Assembly: GCA_900772705.1 (NCBI GenBank)
Contig: CAAGRQ010000103.1
Location: forward strand, 1-40,296
Length of the DNA stretch: 40,296 bases
From: Clostridia bacterium
Lineage (GTDB): Bacteria; Bacillota; Clostridia; Oscillospirales; Acutalibacteraceae
Direction: 5' to 3'
Of the stretch, positions 1 through 8,410 are shown in pieces (position 1 is the first letter of the stretch; each line of letters opens with the position of its first letter). A program made the translations under genes and the position numbers. Below the pieces are notes generated by a model. That model saw only the letters and a program-made list of their open reading frames with translations, was not told the DNA's origin and did no database searches.

Positions 1-22
1 ATATTGCATATGTTTTTCCTCT

Positions 23-50
23 TTCCAAAAAATCAAATGATTTTTTGGAA
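23..50 (+). terminator. Rho-independent terminator for a plus-strand gene left of the window
   Basis: A 13-bp perfect inverted repeat (23-35 and 38-50, two-base loop) is followed on the plus strand by GCCTTTTTT. The minus-strand exit lacks a T run, so it most likely ends a plus-strand gene located before position 1. Confidence 0.6.
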
Positions 51-84
51 GCCTTTTTTGACTGAGCAAAAAACGAAAAACGCC

Positions 85-119
85 AAAGCAGCCGCAAACA
101 TTAAGTTTGCGGCTGCTTT
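85..119 (-). terminator. Terminator of the pcrA transcript
   Basis: A perfect 15-bp stem (85-99 and 105-119) with a five-base loop lies about 110 bp past the pcrA stop. On the minus strand it is followed by GGCGTTTTTCGTTTTTTG, a split U tract. No gene is visible in 1-231. Confidence 0.75.
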
Positions 120-231
120 ACATTCTCTCTGAATACAACAAATCGCACTCGTTTATCTTTGCACAAAAGAGAAAATAAGCATTTAGTTTTAATTCTATGG
201 GCGTGATTCAGAGCCTTTATCGACAGTCTGA

Positions 232-2517
232 TTACAGTTTTTCGAGTTTTGCAAAGTTAGCCATCAGCTTTTTTGTGCCTGCTTTGTCAAAAGCGATTTC
301 CATAAGCGTATCGTTGCCCATAGGCTGAGCGGTGATTACAACGCCCGTGCCGAAAGTCTTATGGCGAACGGTGTCGCCTACCGCATACGATGCGTGCGAA
401 GTTGCGGCGGAATTAACCTGACCGAAAGCGTGAGCGGCAGAGGACGCTCTGGTTGCCTCGCCCCTTGGGATAGGCGTTGAGCGGCTGTACTTATGCGATT
501 TTGCAGGAGAGCCGAAGTGGCTGTTATAATCTCCCGAGCCAAATGACGAAGAATATGCAGGGCGTGCTTTCACCGTTCTGTCCTCGGTTACATCGTCGGG
601 AATTTCTCCGACAAAGCGGCTTTGCATATTTCTGCTCGTCGTGCCGTAAAGCATACGCTGACGGGCATTAATGAGATACAGTTTTTCCCTCGCTCTGGTG
701 ATACCCACATACGCCAGGCGGCGTTCCTCCTCCATATCCTCCTCGGAATAGAGGCTCTGCGCTCCGGGGAAAATTCCCTCCTCAAGACCCGGTATGAAAA
801 CAACGGGGAACTCCAGTCCCTTTGCGGCGTGGAGCGTCATCAAAACAACGCTGTCCTCGTCCGCATTGTACGAATCAATATCGGACACAAGAGCAACATC
901 CTCAAGAAATGACTGAAGCGTAAAGTCCTCGTCCTCCTCCTCGTACTTAACAAACATAGAGGAAAGTTCCTGAACATTCGCCTTTCTGTCGTCCGCCTTA
1001 GTCGGGTCGTCCTCCTCGAGATAGGTAAAATATCCAGTTTTTTCGAGTATTTCCTGAAGCAAATCATTAACGCTCATTCCGTCCTCGAGTTTTTCTCTGA
1101 AGTCGTTAATCATATCGCAAAACGCCTTTAACTTTGCGGCGCTTCGCTTTGTTTTTGCAAACTCGTCCGCCTGCTCACAGACCTCAAAGGCGGTCATTTT
1201 ATTAGCGGCGGCAATCTCGAGAATATAACCGAAAACGGTGTCGCCGATACCACGCTTAGGTGTATTGATTATTCTTTGAAGCCTGACATTGTCGGCAGTG
1301 TTGTTGATCACGGCGAAGTAGGAAACAATGTCCTTAATTTCCTTTCGGTCAAAGAAGCGGTTGCCGCCGATTATACGATAGGAAATGCCCGACTTTGCCA
1401 TCATAATTTCTATATTTCGGCTCTGTGCGTTCATACGGTAAAGCACGGCGTGGTCCTTATAACTTCTGCCGTTTTTAACATTTTCGTTAATCTCATCAAT
1501 GATGAAACGAGCCTCGTCCATCTCGTCATTTGCCGTGTAGAGAACGACCTTTTCGCCCTGCTTGCCCGTATAGGAGCGAAGCCTTTTATCGGCAAGGCGT
1601 GTCTGATTATTTGCGATAACGGAGTTTGCGGCGTCGAGAATATTTTGGTGAGAGCGATAGTTTTCGGCAAGTTGAAGTTGAATAACCTTTACGCCCTCTT
1701 TTTCGTACCTCTCCTTAAAACGCAAAATATTTTCTATCGTAGCCCCTCTAAAGCGGTAAATGCTCTGGTCATCATCGCCGACAACGCAAATGTTATGATA
1801 GCCGCCTGCAAGAAGATATGTAAGCACATACTGTGCATACGAAGTGTCCTGATACTCGTCAACGATAATGTACTTAAACTGCATCTGATAATTTTCGAGC
1901 ACATCTTCATTTTCCTTAAACAGCTTAACCGTATTAAAAATCATATCGTCAAAGTCCATGGCGTCACTTCTTTTAAGTTCCGCCTGATATTCACGGTAGC
2001 ACTCGGCTATCTTTGATTTTCTGAAATCGTTTTGGTAAGTCTGCTTATATTCCGCAGGAGAAATAAGGCTGTCCTTAGCGTGGCTGATTTCGTTCAAAAT
2101 CGAGCGGTGGTTAAGAAATTTATCGTCTATGCCGAGACTCTTTTGCACACGCTTCATAACTCGCTTTTGGTCATCGGTGTCATAAATAGTAAAGTGCTGA
2201 GTGTAGCCAAGGCGGTCTGCGTAGCGGCGGAGCATACGTGAACACATACTGTGAAAAGTATAAGCCCAAATGTCATTAGCCTCAACGCCGATGGTGTTCT
2301 CAAGTCTTTCACGGAGTTCGCCTGCCGCTTTGTTCGTAAAGGTTATGGCAAGCACCTGCCAAGCACGGGCATAGCCGTCCTTGATAATATGCTCTATTCT
2401 CTTAACAACAGTGGCGGTCTTGCCCGTTCCTGCGCCCGCAACGACAAGCACCGGTCCGTCAATAGTATCTATGACCTGTTGCTGCTCTTTATTTGGTTTA
2501 ACTGCGTCCTTATTCAT
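232..2517 (-). CDS. pcrA: ATP-dependent DNA helicase PcrA/UvrD (superfamily 1)
   Basis: This 3'-5' SF1A DNA helicase acts in nucleotide excision repair, removal of RecA from DNA and resolution of replication-transcription conflicts. The 761-residue protein shows the Q motif near residues 8-14, Walker A AGAGTGKT at 27-34, motif Ia TFTNKAA at 59-65 and the motif II box DEYQDTSYAQ at 220-229. The C-terminal tail contains the Tudor-like PcrA module (VGDTVRHKTFGTGVV) thought to contact RNA polymerase. The length is typical of Firmicutes PcrA. A longer in-frame reading to 2652 adds 45 residues that do not resemble the family. The start at 2517 is preferred because AGAGGAAC precedes it and the protein then begins directly before the helicase core. 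It lies 73 bp downstream of oadB with no terminator seen between, so it may be co-transcribed with oadGB. Confidence 0.95.
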   Translation of the reverse strand: MNKDAVKPNKEQQQVIDTIDGPVLVVAGAGTGKTATVVKRIEHIIKDGYARAWQVLAITFTNKAAGELRERLENTIGVEANDIWAYTFHSMCSRMLRRYADRLGYTQHFTIYDTDDQKRVMKRVQKSLGIDDKFLNHRSILNEISHAKDSLISPAEYKQTYQNDFRKSKIAECYREYQAELKRSDAMDFDDMIFNTVKLFKENEDVLENYQMQFKYIIVDEYQDTSYAQYVLTYLLAGGYHNICVVGDDDQSIYRFRGATIENILRFKERYEKEGVKVIQLQLAENYRSHQNILDAANSVIANNQTRLADKRLRSYTGKQGEKVVLYTANDEMDEARFIIDEINENVKNGRSYKDHAVLYRMNAQSRNIEIMMAKSGISYRIIGGNRFFDRKEIKDIVSYFAVINNTADNVRLQRIINTPKRGIGDTVFGYILEIAAANKMTAFEVCEQADEFAKTKRSAAKLKAFCDMINDFREKLEDGMSVNDLLQEILEKTGYFTYLEEDDPTKADDRKANVQELSSMFVKYEEEDEDFTLQSFLEDVALVSDIDSYNADEDSVVLMTLHAAKGLEFPVVFIPGLEEGIFPGAQSLYSEEDMEEERRLAYVGITRAREKLYLINARQRMLYGTTSRNMQSRFVGEIPDDVTEDRTVKARPAYSSSFGSGDYNSHFGSPAKSHKYSRSTPIPRGEATRASSAAHAFGQVNSAATSHASYAVGDTVRHKTFGTGVVITAQPMGNDTLMEIAFDKAGTKKLMANFAKLEKL

Positions 2518-2590
2518 ATTAGTTCCTCTGTCAAAAATAGGAGCGGTAACGCTCGGTCGCCGCTCCCATATATTTAATTTAATCCAAAAT

Positions 2591-3811
2591 TTAGCCCAAA
2601 AGTGTAAGCAAAATACCTGCCGCAACAGCCGAGCCGATAACGCCCGAAACATTCGGACCCATAGCGTGCATCAAAAGGAAATTTGACGGATTCTCTGCCT
2701 GTCCGACCTTTTGAGAAACACGGGCAGCCATCGGAACAGCCGATACACCTGCCGAACCGATAAGCGGATTAATCTTACCCTTTGTAACAGCGTAAAGAAT
2801 TTTACCAAACAATACACCGCCTGCCGTACCAAATGCGAACGCAATCAAGCCGAGAAGCACAATCTTCAAAGTATTAAGATTAAGGAACGACTGTGCCGAG
2901 GTGGTTGCACCTACGGAGATACCGAGCAAAATGGTGATAATGTTCATAAGTTCATTTTGTGCCGCTTTTGCGATACGCTCCGTCTGTCCGCTCTCTTTAA
3001 GGAGGTTACCGAGCATAAGCATACCTACGAGTACGGCTGCGTCGGGAAGAAGAAGCGATACGATAACGGTTACCATAATCGGGAAAAGTATTTTCTCAAG
3101 TTTTGATACGGGGCGAAGATTGCCCATAACAACGCTTCTCTCTTTTTTCGTAGTGAGAAGTTTCATAATAGGCGGCTGAATAACCGGCACAAGAGCCATA
3201 TAACTGTACGCCGCCACCGCTATGGTACCCAGCATTTCGGGCGCCAATTTTGAGGTTACGAAAATAGCAGTAGGTCCGTCAGCACCGCCGATGATAGCGA
3301 TAGAACCTGCCTGAGCGGGAGTAAACTTCAAAACGATTGCGATAACATACGCAACGAAAATACCGAGCTGAGCCGCAGCACCGAGGATAAACGAAATCGG
3401 ATTAGCGATAAGGGACGAGAAATCAGTCATAGAACCGATACCGAGGAAGATAAGCGGAGGATAAATACCCGCCTTAACTCCGAAATAAAGGAAGTCCATC
3501 AATCCCGGGGTCAACACATTTCCTGCACTGTCTGTCATTCTGCCTGCTACCAAATCAATAAATCCCTGCAAATCGTGATACTGCACCGCAAGATTTGCTC
3601 CGGGCAAATTAGCCAAAAGCATACCGAATGCGATAGGAATCATAAGAAGGGGCTCAAAGCCCTGCTTTATACCGAGCCAAAGGAAAATGAAGGCAACTAT
3701 AATCATTACCAAATTTTTCCATCCGCCGTCTGCCGTAAAGAAGTAAGCATATCCGGAATTAGAAAGAATGCTTACGATTACAGCCCAAACACCACTTAAA
3801 ATTTCACTCAT
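2591..3811 (-). CDS. oadB: Na+-pumping decarboxylase, membrane beta subunit
   Basis: This is the integral membrane beta subunit of a biotin-dependent sodium-pumping decarboxylase (oxaloacetate, methylmalonyl-CoA or glutaconyl-CoA type). It couples decarboxylation of carboxybiotin to Na+ export. The 406-residue protein is almost wholly hydrophobic and carries the family signatures GGADGPTAIFV in the middle and GSAGVSAVPMAARVSQ near the C terminus. It follows the gamma subunit by 16 bp, and its Shine-Dalgarno GGAGGAT starts at the oadG stop codon, so translational coupling is likely. No alpha (carboxyltransferase) or biotin carrier gene lies in the window. The substrate therefore cannot be assigned. 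Confidence 0.93.
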   Translation of the reverse strand: MSEILSGVWAVIVSILSNSGYAYFFTADGGWKNLVMIIVAFIFLWLGIKQGFEPLLMIPIAFGMLLANLPGANLAVQYHDLQGFIDLVAGRMTDSAGNVLTPGLMDFLYFGVKAGIYPPLIFLGIGSMTDFSSLIANPISFILGAAAQLGIFVAYVIAIVLKFTPAQAGSIAIIGGADGPTAIFVTSKLAPEMLGTIAVAAYSYMALVPVIQPPIMKLLTTKKERSVVMGNLRPVSKLEKILFPIMVTVIVSLLLPDAAVLVGMLMLGNLLKESGQTERIAKAAQNELMNIITILLGISVGATTSAQSFLNLNTLKIVLLGLIAFAFGTAGGVLFGKILYAVTKGKINPLIGSAGVSAVPMAARVSQKVGQAENPSNFLLMHAMGPNVSGVIGSAVAAGILLTLLG

Positions 3812-3827
3812 TTACTTTACTATCCTC

Positions 3828-4250
3828 CTAAAACGGTCTGGTATTTTCAATCACTGCCGCCTGAGCCCACGGATTACGAACTCCGATAGGACTCTGCTTT
3901 TTAGGCGTGATAGAGCGAATAACCGCACCTTCGCCCTCTATGGCATAAACAGCCGCACTGATTGCCGCAACGACCTCGCCGCTGATGCCCTGCTGGGCAG
4001 GCTTTGCCACAGGTGCCGCCTTTGCCGCCGGGGCCGTACTTACCTGCTGCATTTCTTTTTGCTGTGCTTCGACAGCCTTTTTCTTTGATTTATTTTGTGA
4101 TTTTGAAACGATATTTCCGAACAGCTTAAACACAACGATGAGAACCGCAAGTGTAACTAAGACTATGCCCAGACCCGCTATTACGACCGTAGCCGTAAAT
4201 GTCGGGGTTCTGTCTGGAGTTATCGATGTTGCCAATGCAAAAAGTTCCAT
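3828..4250 (-). CDS. oadG: Na+-pumping decarboxylase, gamma subunit (OadG family)
   Basis: This small gamma subunit anchors the soluble alpha subunit to OadB. The 140 residues show one N-terminal membrane span (about residues 19-42), an Ala/Lys/Gln-rich linker, and the conserved tail NPWAQAAVIENTRPF seen in clostridial OadG proteins. An upstream in-frame ATG at 4268 is rejected as the start because its codons overlap the Shine-Dalgarno sequence GGAGGAG. The ATG at 4250 sits nine bases beyond it. It is the first gene of oadG-oadB(-pcrA), behind its own promoter at 4288-4316. Confidence 0.85.
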   Translation of the reverse strand: MELFALATSITPDRTPTFTATVVIAGLGIVLVTLAVLIVVFKLFGNIVSKSQNKSKKKAVEAQQKEMQQVSTAPAAKAAPVAKPAQQGISGEVVAAISAAVYAIEGEGAVIRSITPKKQSPIGVRNPWAQAAVIENTRPF

Positions 4251-4287
4251 ATACCAAAACTCCTCCATTATAATTTAGACGGTTACT

Positions 4288-4316
4288 ATTATAATGCAAA
4301 CATTTCATTTTTTCAA
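4288..4316 (-). promoter_or_regulatory. Sigma-A promoter of oadG
   Basis: On the minus strand, TTGAAA and TATAAT are separated by 17 bp, about 40 bp upstream of the oadG start. Confidence 0.75.
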
Positions 4317-4363
4317 CATATATTTATATTATTTTCATGATTTTAAGTATTATAATTTTTCTA

Positions 4364-4392
4364 TTGATTTAATACGATAAATTGGTTATAAT
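4364..4392 (+). promoter_or_regulatory. Sigma-A promoter of the 44-residue peptide gene
   Basis: TTGATT and TATAAT are separated by 17 bp. The start codon is 35 bp downstream of the -10 box. Confidence 0.75.
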
Positions 4393-4427
4393 AAAAATGT
4401 AACGAAATACCGAACGGAGGTAAAAAT

Positions 4428-4562
4428 ATGAGCAAGGAAGCGCTTATCATAGCCATTTTGGTTGCACTCATCATACTGTGGGTTACCGAAACCCTCGGAA
4501 TGTCAAAGACCTCCAGGCTTTTGGCAGGTGCCATCGACCTCGGTCTTGCCGTACTCAGGTAG
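4428..4562 (+). CDS. Small single-pass membrane protein, 44 residues, unrecognised
   Basis: This short reading frame encodes MSKEALIIAILVALIILWVT followed by a small helical, weakly basic tail ending GLAVLR. It has a complete expression unit: a near-consensus promoter at 4364-4392, the strong ribosome site CGGAGGTAAAAAT before the ATG, and a terminator hairpin directly after the stop. Residues 5-20 form one membrane span. The divergent neighbour is oadG and the convergent neighbour is a MATE exporter. I do not recognise a family. The peptide could assist the sodium pump or be an independent membrane peptide, but nothing in the sequence decides this. Confidence 0.7.
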   Translation: MSKEALIIAILVALIILWVTETLGMSKTSRLLAGAIDLGLAVLR

Positions 4563-4590
4563 CAAAACAGCATAACATCAATTATTATTA

Positions 4591-4633
4591 AAACGACTTA
4601 GAAGAAACACACTTCTAAGCCGTTTCATTTTTT
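4591..4633 (+). terminator. Terminator of the 44-residue peptide gene, overlapping the MATE 3' end
   Basis: A 14-bp stem with one mismatch (4591-4604 and 4612-4625) is followed on the plus strand by CATTTTTT. The right arm includes the last codons of the convergent MATE gene. The same hairpin may serve that gene on the minus strand, but its U tract there is poor. Confidence 0.65.
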
Positions 4634-5973
4634 ATGCTCAATTTCTTAAATTCTTTCGCTTTTCTTATATATATCACGGCGAGAGGAATGTCGGCGAGAA
4701 GCCAAGCGGCGGGTGCGGCATAGCAAACGGCATTAAATCCTATAAGCGGAGTAAACAAAAAAGCAACCGCTATCCTGCCGAAAAGTTCGCCTGCTCCGGC
4801 AATGGCATTGGAATAGGTAAAGCCCATGCCCTGAAGCGAATTTCTCAGCACAAAAAGCACCGCAACCATACTGTAACACTGTGCAGTAGCCTTAATATAC
4901 TGCCTTGCGGCAAGCATCATCTCTGCGTTTACTTCGCTCGAAAACAGGCTGACAACAGGCTCACCGATAAGATAAAGAGTAACGCTCATAATAACGGAAA
5001 TACATATATCAAGCACCAAAATTTCTTTTACGCTCTTTAGAATTCTGTCATAATTTTTCGCACCGTAATTTTGACCGACAAAGGTTTGGTTTGCAACTCC
5101 CAAGCCGCTCATCGGAATGTTGGTCAGATTTTCTACCCTGCCTGCGGCAGTAAATCCTGCCATAACATTTGCGCCGAACGAATTGACGGCACTTTGCAAA
5201 CACATTGAACCGATTGAAGTTATGGTAAATTGGAGCGAGACGGGAATACCGAGTTTAATTTGCTGCCACGCCGTCTTTTTATCAAAAGCAAGGTCGCTCC
5301 TTTTAATGTTTATCTCACGATTAAAACGCAAAACATATATTCCGGTAAGCACCGCCGCAGTAAGCTCCGATATAAGAGTCGCCCAAGCGGCGCCCTTAAC
5401 ACCACAATCAAAATATTTTACAAATAAAATATCGAGTATAAAATTAACAACTACGCTCACAAGAAAGAAATAAAGCGGTTTTTTACTCTCTCCGACGGCA
5501 CGGGATACGGCGGTAAAATTATTGCTGAGCATCTGAAACGGAACGCCAAGATACAACACGTTCACATACGAAGCGGATAAATCAATAATTTCGTCGGGTG
5601 TACCGATAAGTCTGAGAAGCGGACGGCTGACAATATGAGCCGCAACAACAATTACAACCCCGACCAAAACGGCAACGGTTATACTCGAACCTGCATATTT
5701 ATTAAGCCTTTTTTTGTCACCTGCTCCAAACGCCTGAGCAACAGGTATGGTAAATCCGCCCGTAAGTCCGAGCGCCGCACCGATAATAAAAGAGTTAATC
5801 GCACCGACATTTCCCACTGCGGCGAGTGCGTCGGTGGAAACATATCTTCCTACAATAATATTATCAACCAGCGAATAGTTATACTGCAAAAGCGAACTGA
5901 GCATTATGGGAAGCGAAAAAAGCAAAATGCTTTTCATCGCATTTCCGCTGAGCATATCGGTTTTTGATTTCAT
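4615..5973 (-). CDS. MATE-family multidrug/Na+ antiporter
   Basis: This is an inner-membrane exporter of the MATE (multi-antimicrobial extrusion) family, which expels cationic compounds in exchange for Na+ or H+. The 452-residue protein is strongly hydrophobic, with about 12 predicted spans and two internally similar halves. Family-like motifs include LPIMLSSLLQYNYSLVDNIIVGRY near the N terminus and GLGVANQTFVGQNYGAKN in the second half. The start at 5973 was chosen over an ATG nine codons upstream because GGGAGG lies seven bases before it. It is a single-gene unit with its own promoter (6005-6032). The substrate is not predictable. Confidence 0.88.
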   Translation of the reverse strand: MKSKTDMLSGNAMKSILLFSLPIMLSSLLQYNYSLVDNIIVGRYVSTDALAAVGNVGAINSFIIGAALGLTGGFTIPVAQAFGAGDKKRLNKYAGSSITVAVLVGVVIVVAAHIVSRPLLRLIGTPDEIIDLSASYVNVLYLGVPFQMLSNNFTAVSRAVGESKKPLYFFLVSVVVNFILDILFVKYFDCGVKGAAWATLISELTAAVLTGIYVLRFNREINIKRSDLAFDKKTAWQQIKLGIPVSLQFTITSIGSMCLQSAVNSFGANVMAGFTAAGRVENLTNIPMSGLGVANQTFVGQNYGAKNYDRILKSVKEILVLDICISVIMSVTLYLIGEPVVSLFSSEVNAEMMLAARQYIKATAQCYSMVAVLFVLRNSLQGMGFTYSNAIAGAGELFGRIAVAFLFTPLIGFNAVCYAAPAAWLLADIPLAVIYIRKAKEFKKLSIKNETA

Positions 5974-6004
5974 ATGCTTTCCTCCCGACAAATCAATCAA
6001 CAGT

Positions 6005-6032
6005 ATTATAAGCCGACAAAAATATTTGTCAA
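6005..6032 (-). promoter_or_regulatory. Sigma-A promoter of the MATE gene
   Basis: On the minus strand, TTGACA and TATAAT are separated by 16 bp, about 30 bp before the start codon. Confidence 0.75.
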
Positions 6033-6053
6033 TATTATTTTTTGCAAAAACAA

Positions 6054-6088
6054 AGCCTCCGCCGACGAACAGACCCGTAGCGGAGACT
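6054..6088 (-). terminator. Terminator of the M28 peptidase gene
   Basis: A nine-bp stem with one mismatch (6054-6062 and 6080-6088) is followed on the minus strand by TTTGTTTTTGC. It lies 26 bp past the peptidase stop and just before the MATE promoter. Confidence 0.65.
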
Positions 6089-6113
6089 TATATTTTTATT
6101 ATTTACTTTACCG

Positions 6114-7358
6114 TTAATCCTGCTTTGCTCCGTTGATGAACATTTCAACAGCCTTTACGGTAGCGGCATAGCAGTTTGCAAGACCCTCTTCATTCATATT
6201 ATCATATGTATCACGGCGGGTGTGGTAATAATCCTCCAGATTATGATTAAGACCTGTTACGCCGCATGAGCGGAAACCTGCCTGTGCGAATGCTGCGGAG
6301 TCTGTTGCGCCGCCAAGCGGAGGAACCCAACCCTTTTTGCACGGAACATCAATAGCCTGTGCAGCCTCCATAAACAAATCGCAGTAATCTTTATCTGCCT
6401 TTACGGTACCGTTAAGGTCACGATAGTTTACCATAAGATACTTAGGGTCGTGGATTGTGTCATACGAAATAAACATAGTCGGGCAATCCTGAAACTCACC
6501 TGCGTGAGCCTCGCACCAAGCCTTAGAGCCTCTGAGACCTGCTTCCTCACTGCCTGTGAGAACGCAACCGATTTCGGTATCCTCAAGGTCGATTCCCTCG
6601 TCCTTAAGAGCCTTCATAACGGCAATACCCATATAGCAACCCGAAAGATTATCGTTTGCGCCGTCAACAACTCTGCGATAGTTAACCATCCAGTAAAGAC
6701 CTACAAGCGGAATAAGGAAAACAAGGCCGATGAGAGAAGCCTTAGTAATCGGCTCGCCCATTCCGACCGTTCCGAAAACGCCGTATTTGACACATTTGAT
6801 AATACAAAGAATAAGATAATAAACAGCGCCCAGACCGCAAAGAACAGCGTGACCCTCAAAGCCTACGCCGCCGAACTTATAATTCATAGGCCATTCCCAA
6901 GCGGCGTCGGGGTGACCGTTAAAGAGAATTCTGCGCTTAGGCTTACCGCTTGCACACTTTTTGATTGCGGTTACATTATGACCTGTTTTCTCGGGGAAGC
7001 ATTTGTCAATCAGCTTAATATAAAAACCGAACTGACAAAGCACGATAAACAGACCCAAAACAATAAGAACAATACCGATAACCGGTGCAAAGAACGAGCA
7101 CAAAATGCCGACGAGAACAAAAGTAATCGTAAAGAAAATCCAACCGAAGAACGAGCCGGGATTCTCCTTAAAACTTTCCACCTCTGCGCTCTCACAGCCG
7201 CAGTCCTTTTTAAGAACCTCCGCCATATACTCGCAAGCCTGCTTTTCACCCTTTGAGCCGGGGTCTCTTTTTTCAAAGTCCTTGCAGATATGAGTAATTT
7301 CGTCAATCATATACTGTGCGGCTTCGTCTTTTTTTGCAATAATTTTACTTAAATCCAT
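6114..7358 (-). CDS. Membrane-associated M28-family zinc peptidase
   Basis: This is a di-zinc aminopeptidase-like enzyme of the M28 (PF04389) family. In the 414-residue protein the metal and catalytic positions are visible in order: GHPDAAW (His and Asp), GANDNLSG (bridging Asp), TGSEEAGLRG (catalytic and metal Glu), YDTIHD (Asp) and NLEDYYHT (C-terminal His). Unlike classic secreted M28 enzymes there is no signal peptide. Hydrophobic segments interrupt the fold: two after residue 65 and two more in the middle, so it is probably a cytoplasm-facing membrane peptidase. The start at 7358 is supported by AAAGGAG seven bases upstream. It is a single-gene unit with its own promoter, divergent from metF. 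The substrate is unknown. Confidence 0.85.
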   Translation of the reverse strand: MDLSKIIAKKDEAAQYMIDEITHICKDFEKRDPGSKGEKQACEYMAEVLKKDCGCESAEVESFKENPGSFFGWIFFTITFVLVGILCSFFAPVIGIVLIVLGLFIVLCQFGFYIKLIDKCFPEKTGHNVTAIKKCASGKPKRRILFNGHPDAAWEWPMNYKFGGVGFEGHAVLCGLGAVYYLILCIIKCVKYGVFGTVGMGEPITKASLIGLVFLIPLVGLYWMVNYRRVVDGANDNLSGCYMGIAVMKALKDEGIDLEDTEIGCVLTGSEEAGLRGSKAWCEAHAGEFQDCPTMFISYDTIHDPKYLMVNYRDLNGTVKADKDYCDLFMEAAQAIDVPCKKGWVPPLGGATDSAAFAQAGFRSCGVTGLNHNLEDYYHTRRDTYDNMNEEGLANCYAATVKAVEMFINGAKQD

Positions 7359-7395
7359 ATTGTACTCCTTTGAATATTAATTTAACATTACTGTT

Positions 7396-7424
7396 ATTTT
7401 AGCACAAGGCATTATCGGTTTCAA
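7396..7424 (-). promoter_or_regulatory. Sigma-A promoter of the M28 peptidase gene
   Basis: On the minus strand, TTGAAA and TAAAAT are separated by 17 bp, about 38 bp before the start codon. Confidence 0.65.
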
Positions 7425-7468
7425 CAAAAATCACAACATTGTAACATAAATGCAAGATTTAATTCCCA

Positions 7469-7497
7469 TTGACAAAGTGGGTATTAAAAAGTATAAT
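7469..7497 (+). promoter_or_regulatory. Consensus sigma-A promoter of the metF-metH operon
   Basis: TTGACA and TATAAT are separated by 17 bp, a perfect consensus. The leader to the metF ATG is only about 37 nt, too short for a SAM or cobalamin riboswitch, so no such element controls this operon from here. Confidence 0.85.
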
Positions 7498-7540
7498 ACT
7501 TTACAGTTATGTATTATAATAAACAGCGGAGATATATCAT

Positions 7541-8410
7541 ATGAAAATAAGCGAAATATTAAAGGAAAACAGGGTAAATGTTTCGTTCGAGGTTTTTCCT
7601 CCGAAACAGTGGGATAAAATAGAAACGACCAAAAATGTTGTCAGAGAAATGAGCAAGGAAAAGCCGGCATTTATGTCGGTCACTTACGGTGCGGCAGGTA
7701 CCACAAGCGGCTTTACGACAGAAATCGCAACCGAGATAAAAAACAACGGTGTCACTCCGCTTTCTCATCTCACCTGTCTCACCTCGACAAAGGACAAAAT
7801 CCATCAGGTTGTAAACGAATTGCAGGAAAACGGAATAAACAACATACTTGCACTCAGGGGCGATATTCCCGAGGGTTTTGAATTTTCAAACAAACAGTAT
7901 TTTACGCACGCATATCAACTCATCAACGAGATAAAGGATATAAATCCCGACATTTGCGTCGGTGCGGCGTGCTATCCCGAAATCCACCCCGAGAGCAAAA
8001 ACAGAGTTGAGGACATAGCGCACCTTAAAGAAAAGGTGGACTGCGGTGCCGAATTTCTCACTTCTCAGATGTTTTTTGACAACGAGAAATTCTTAAATTT
8101 TGTGGAAATGTGCAGAATAAAAGGAATCGAAGTGCCGATTATCGCAGGCATTATGCCGATAACAAACGCAAACCAAATCAAGCGTTCAATCGAACTCTCA
8201 AACTCGAGCGTACCAAAGAAGTTCTTTAGAATAATGGAGCGTTTCGGCGACGACCCGAACAAGATGAAACAGGCAGGCATAATCTATGCCACCGAGCAAA
8301 TTATAGATTTAATGGCTAACGGCATAAACGACATTCATATCTACACCATGAACAAGCCGGATGTTGCCGCACAAATAATGAACGGACTGTCACATATCAT
8401 AAATGAGTAA
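7541..8410 (+). CDS. metF: 5,10-methylenetetrahydrofolate reductase
   Basis: This FAD-dependent TIM-barrel enzyme reduces 5,10-methylene-THF to 5-methyl-THF, the methyl donor used by the methionine synthase encoded two genes downstream. The 289 residues match the usual bacterial length of about 290. Visible family features are the N-terminal VSFEVFPPK with the catalytic Glu at position 17, YGAAGTT, the LTCLTS strand, and NNILALRGDIP. The ribosome site CGGAG precedes the ATG. The last eight bases overlap the next gene, which implies translational coupling. The clustering with metH places it in methionine synthesis rather than acetogenesis. Confidence 0.95.
   Translation: MKISEILKENRVNVSFEVFPPKQWDKIETTKNVVREMSKEKPAFMSVTYGAAGTTSGFTTEIATEIKNNGVTPLSHLTCLTSTKDKIHQVVNELQENGINNILALRGDIPEGFEFSNKQYFTHAYQLINEIKDINPDICVGAACYPEIHPESKNRVEDIAHLKEKVDCGAEFLTSQMFFDNEKFLNFVEMCRIKGIEVPIIAGIMPITNANQIKRSIELSNSSVPKKFFRIMERFGDDPNKMKQAGIIYATEQIIDLMANGINDIHIYTMNKPDVAAQIMNGLSHIINE

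Noticed and set aside
1276..2016. Long plus-strand reading frame (246 codons) opposite pcrA
   Set aside because: It is the antisense of a clearly conserved helicase gene, has no ribosome site or family resemblance, and its composition mirrors the coding strand.
6450..7256. Plus-strand reading frame of 268 codons opposite the M28 peptidase
   Set aside because: It lies wholly antisense to a gene with recognisable catalytic motifs and shows no signal of its own.
7498..7540. SAM or cobalamin riboswitch upstream of metF
   Set aside because: The leader after the perfect promoter is only about 37 nt and has no terminator.
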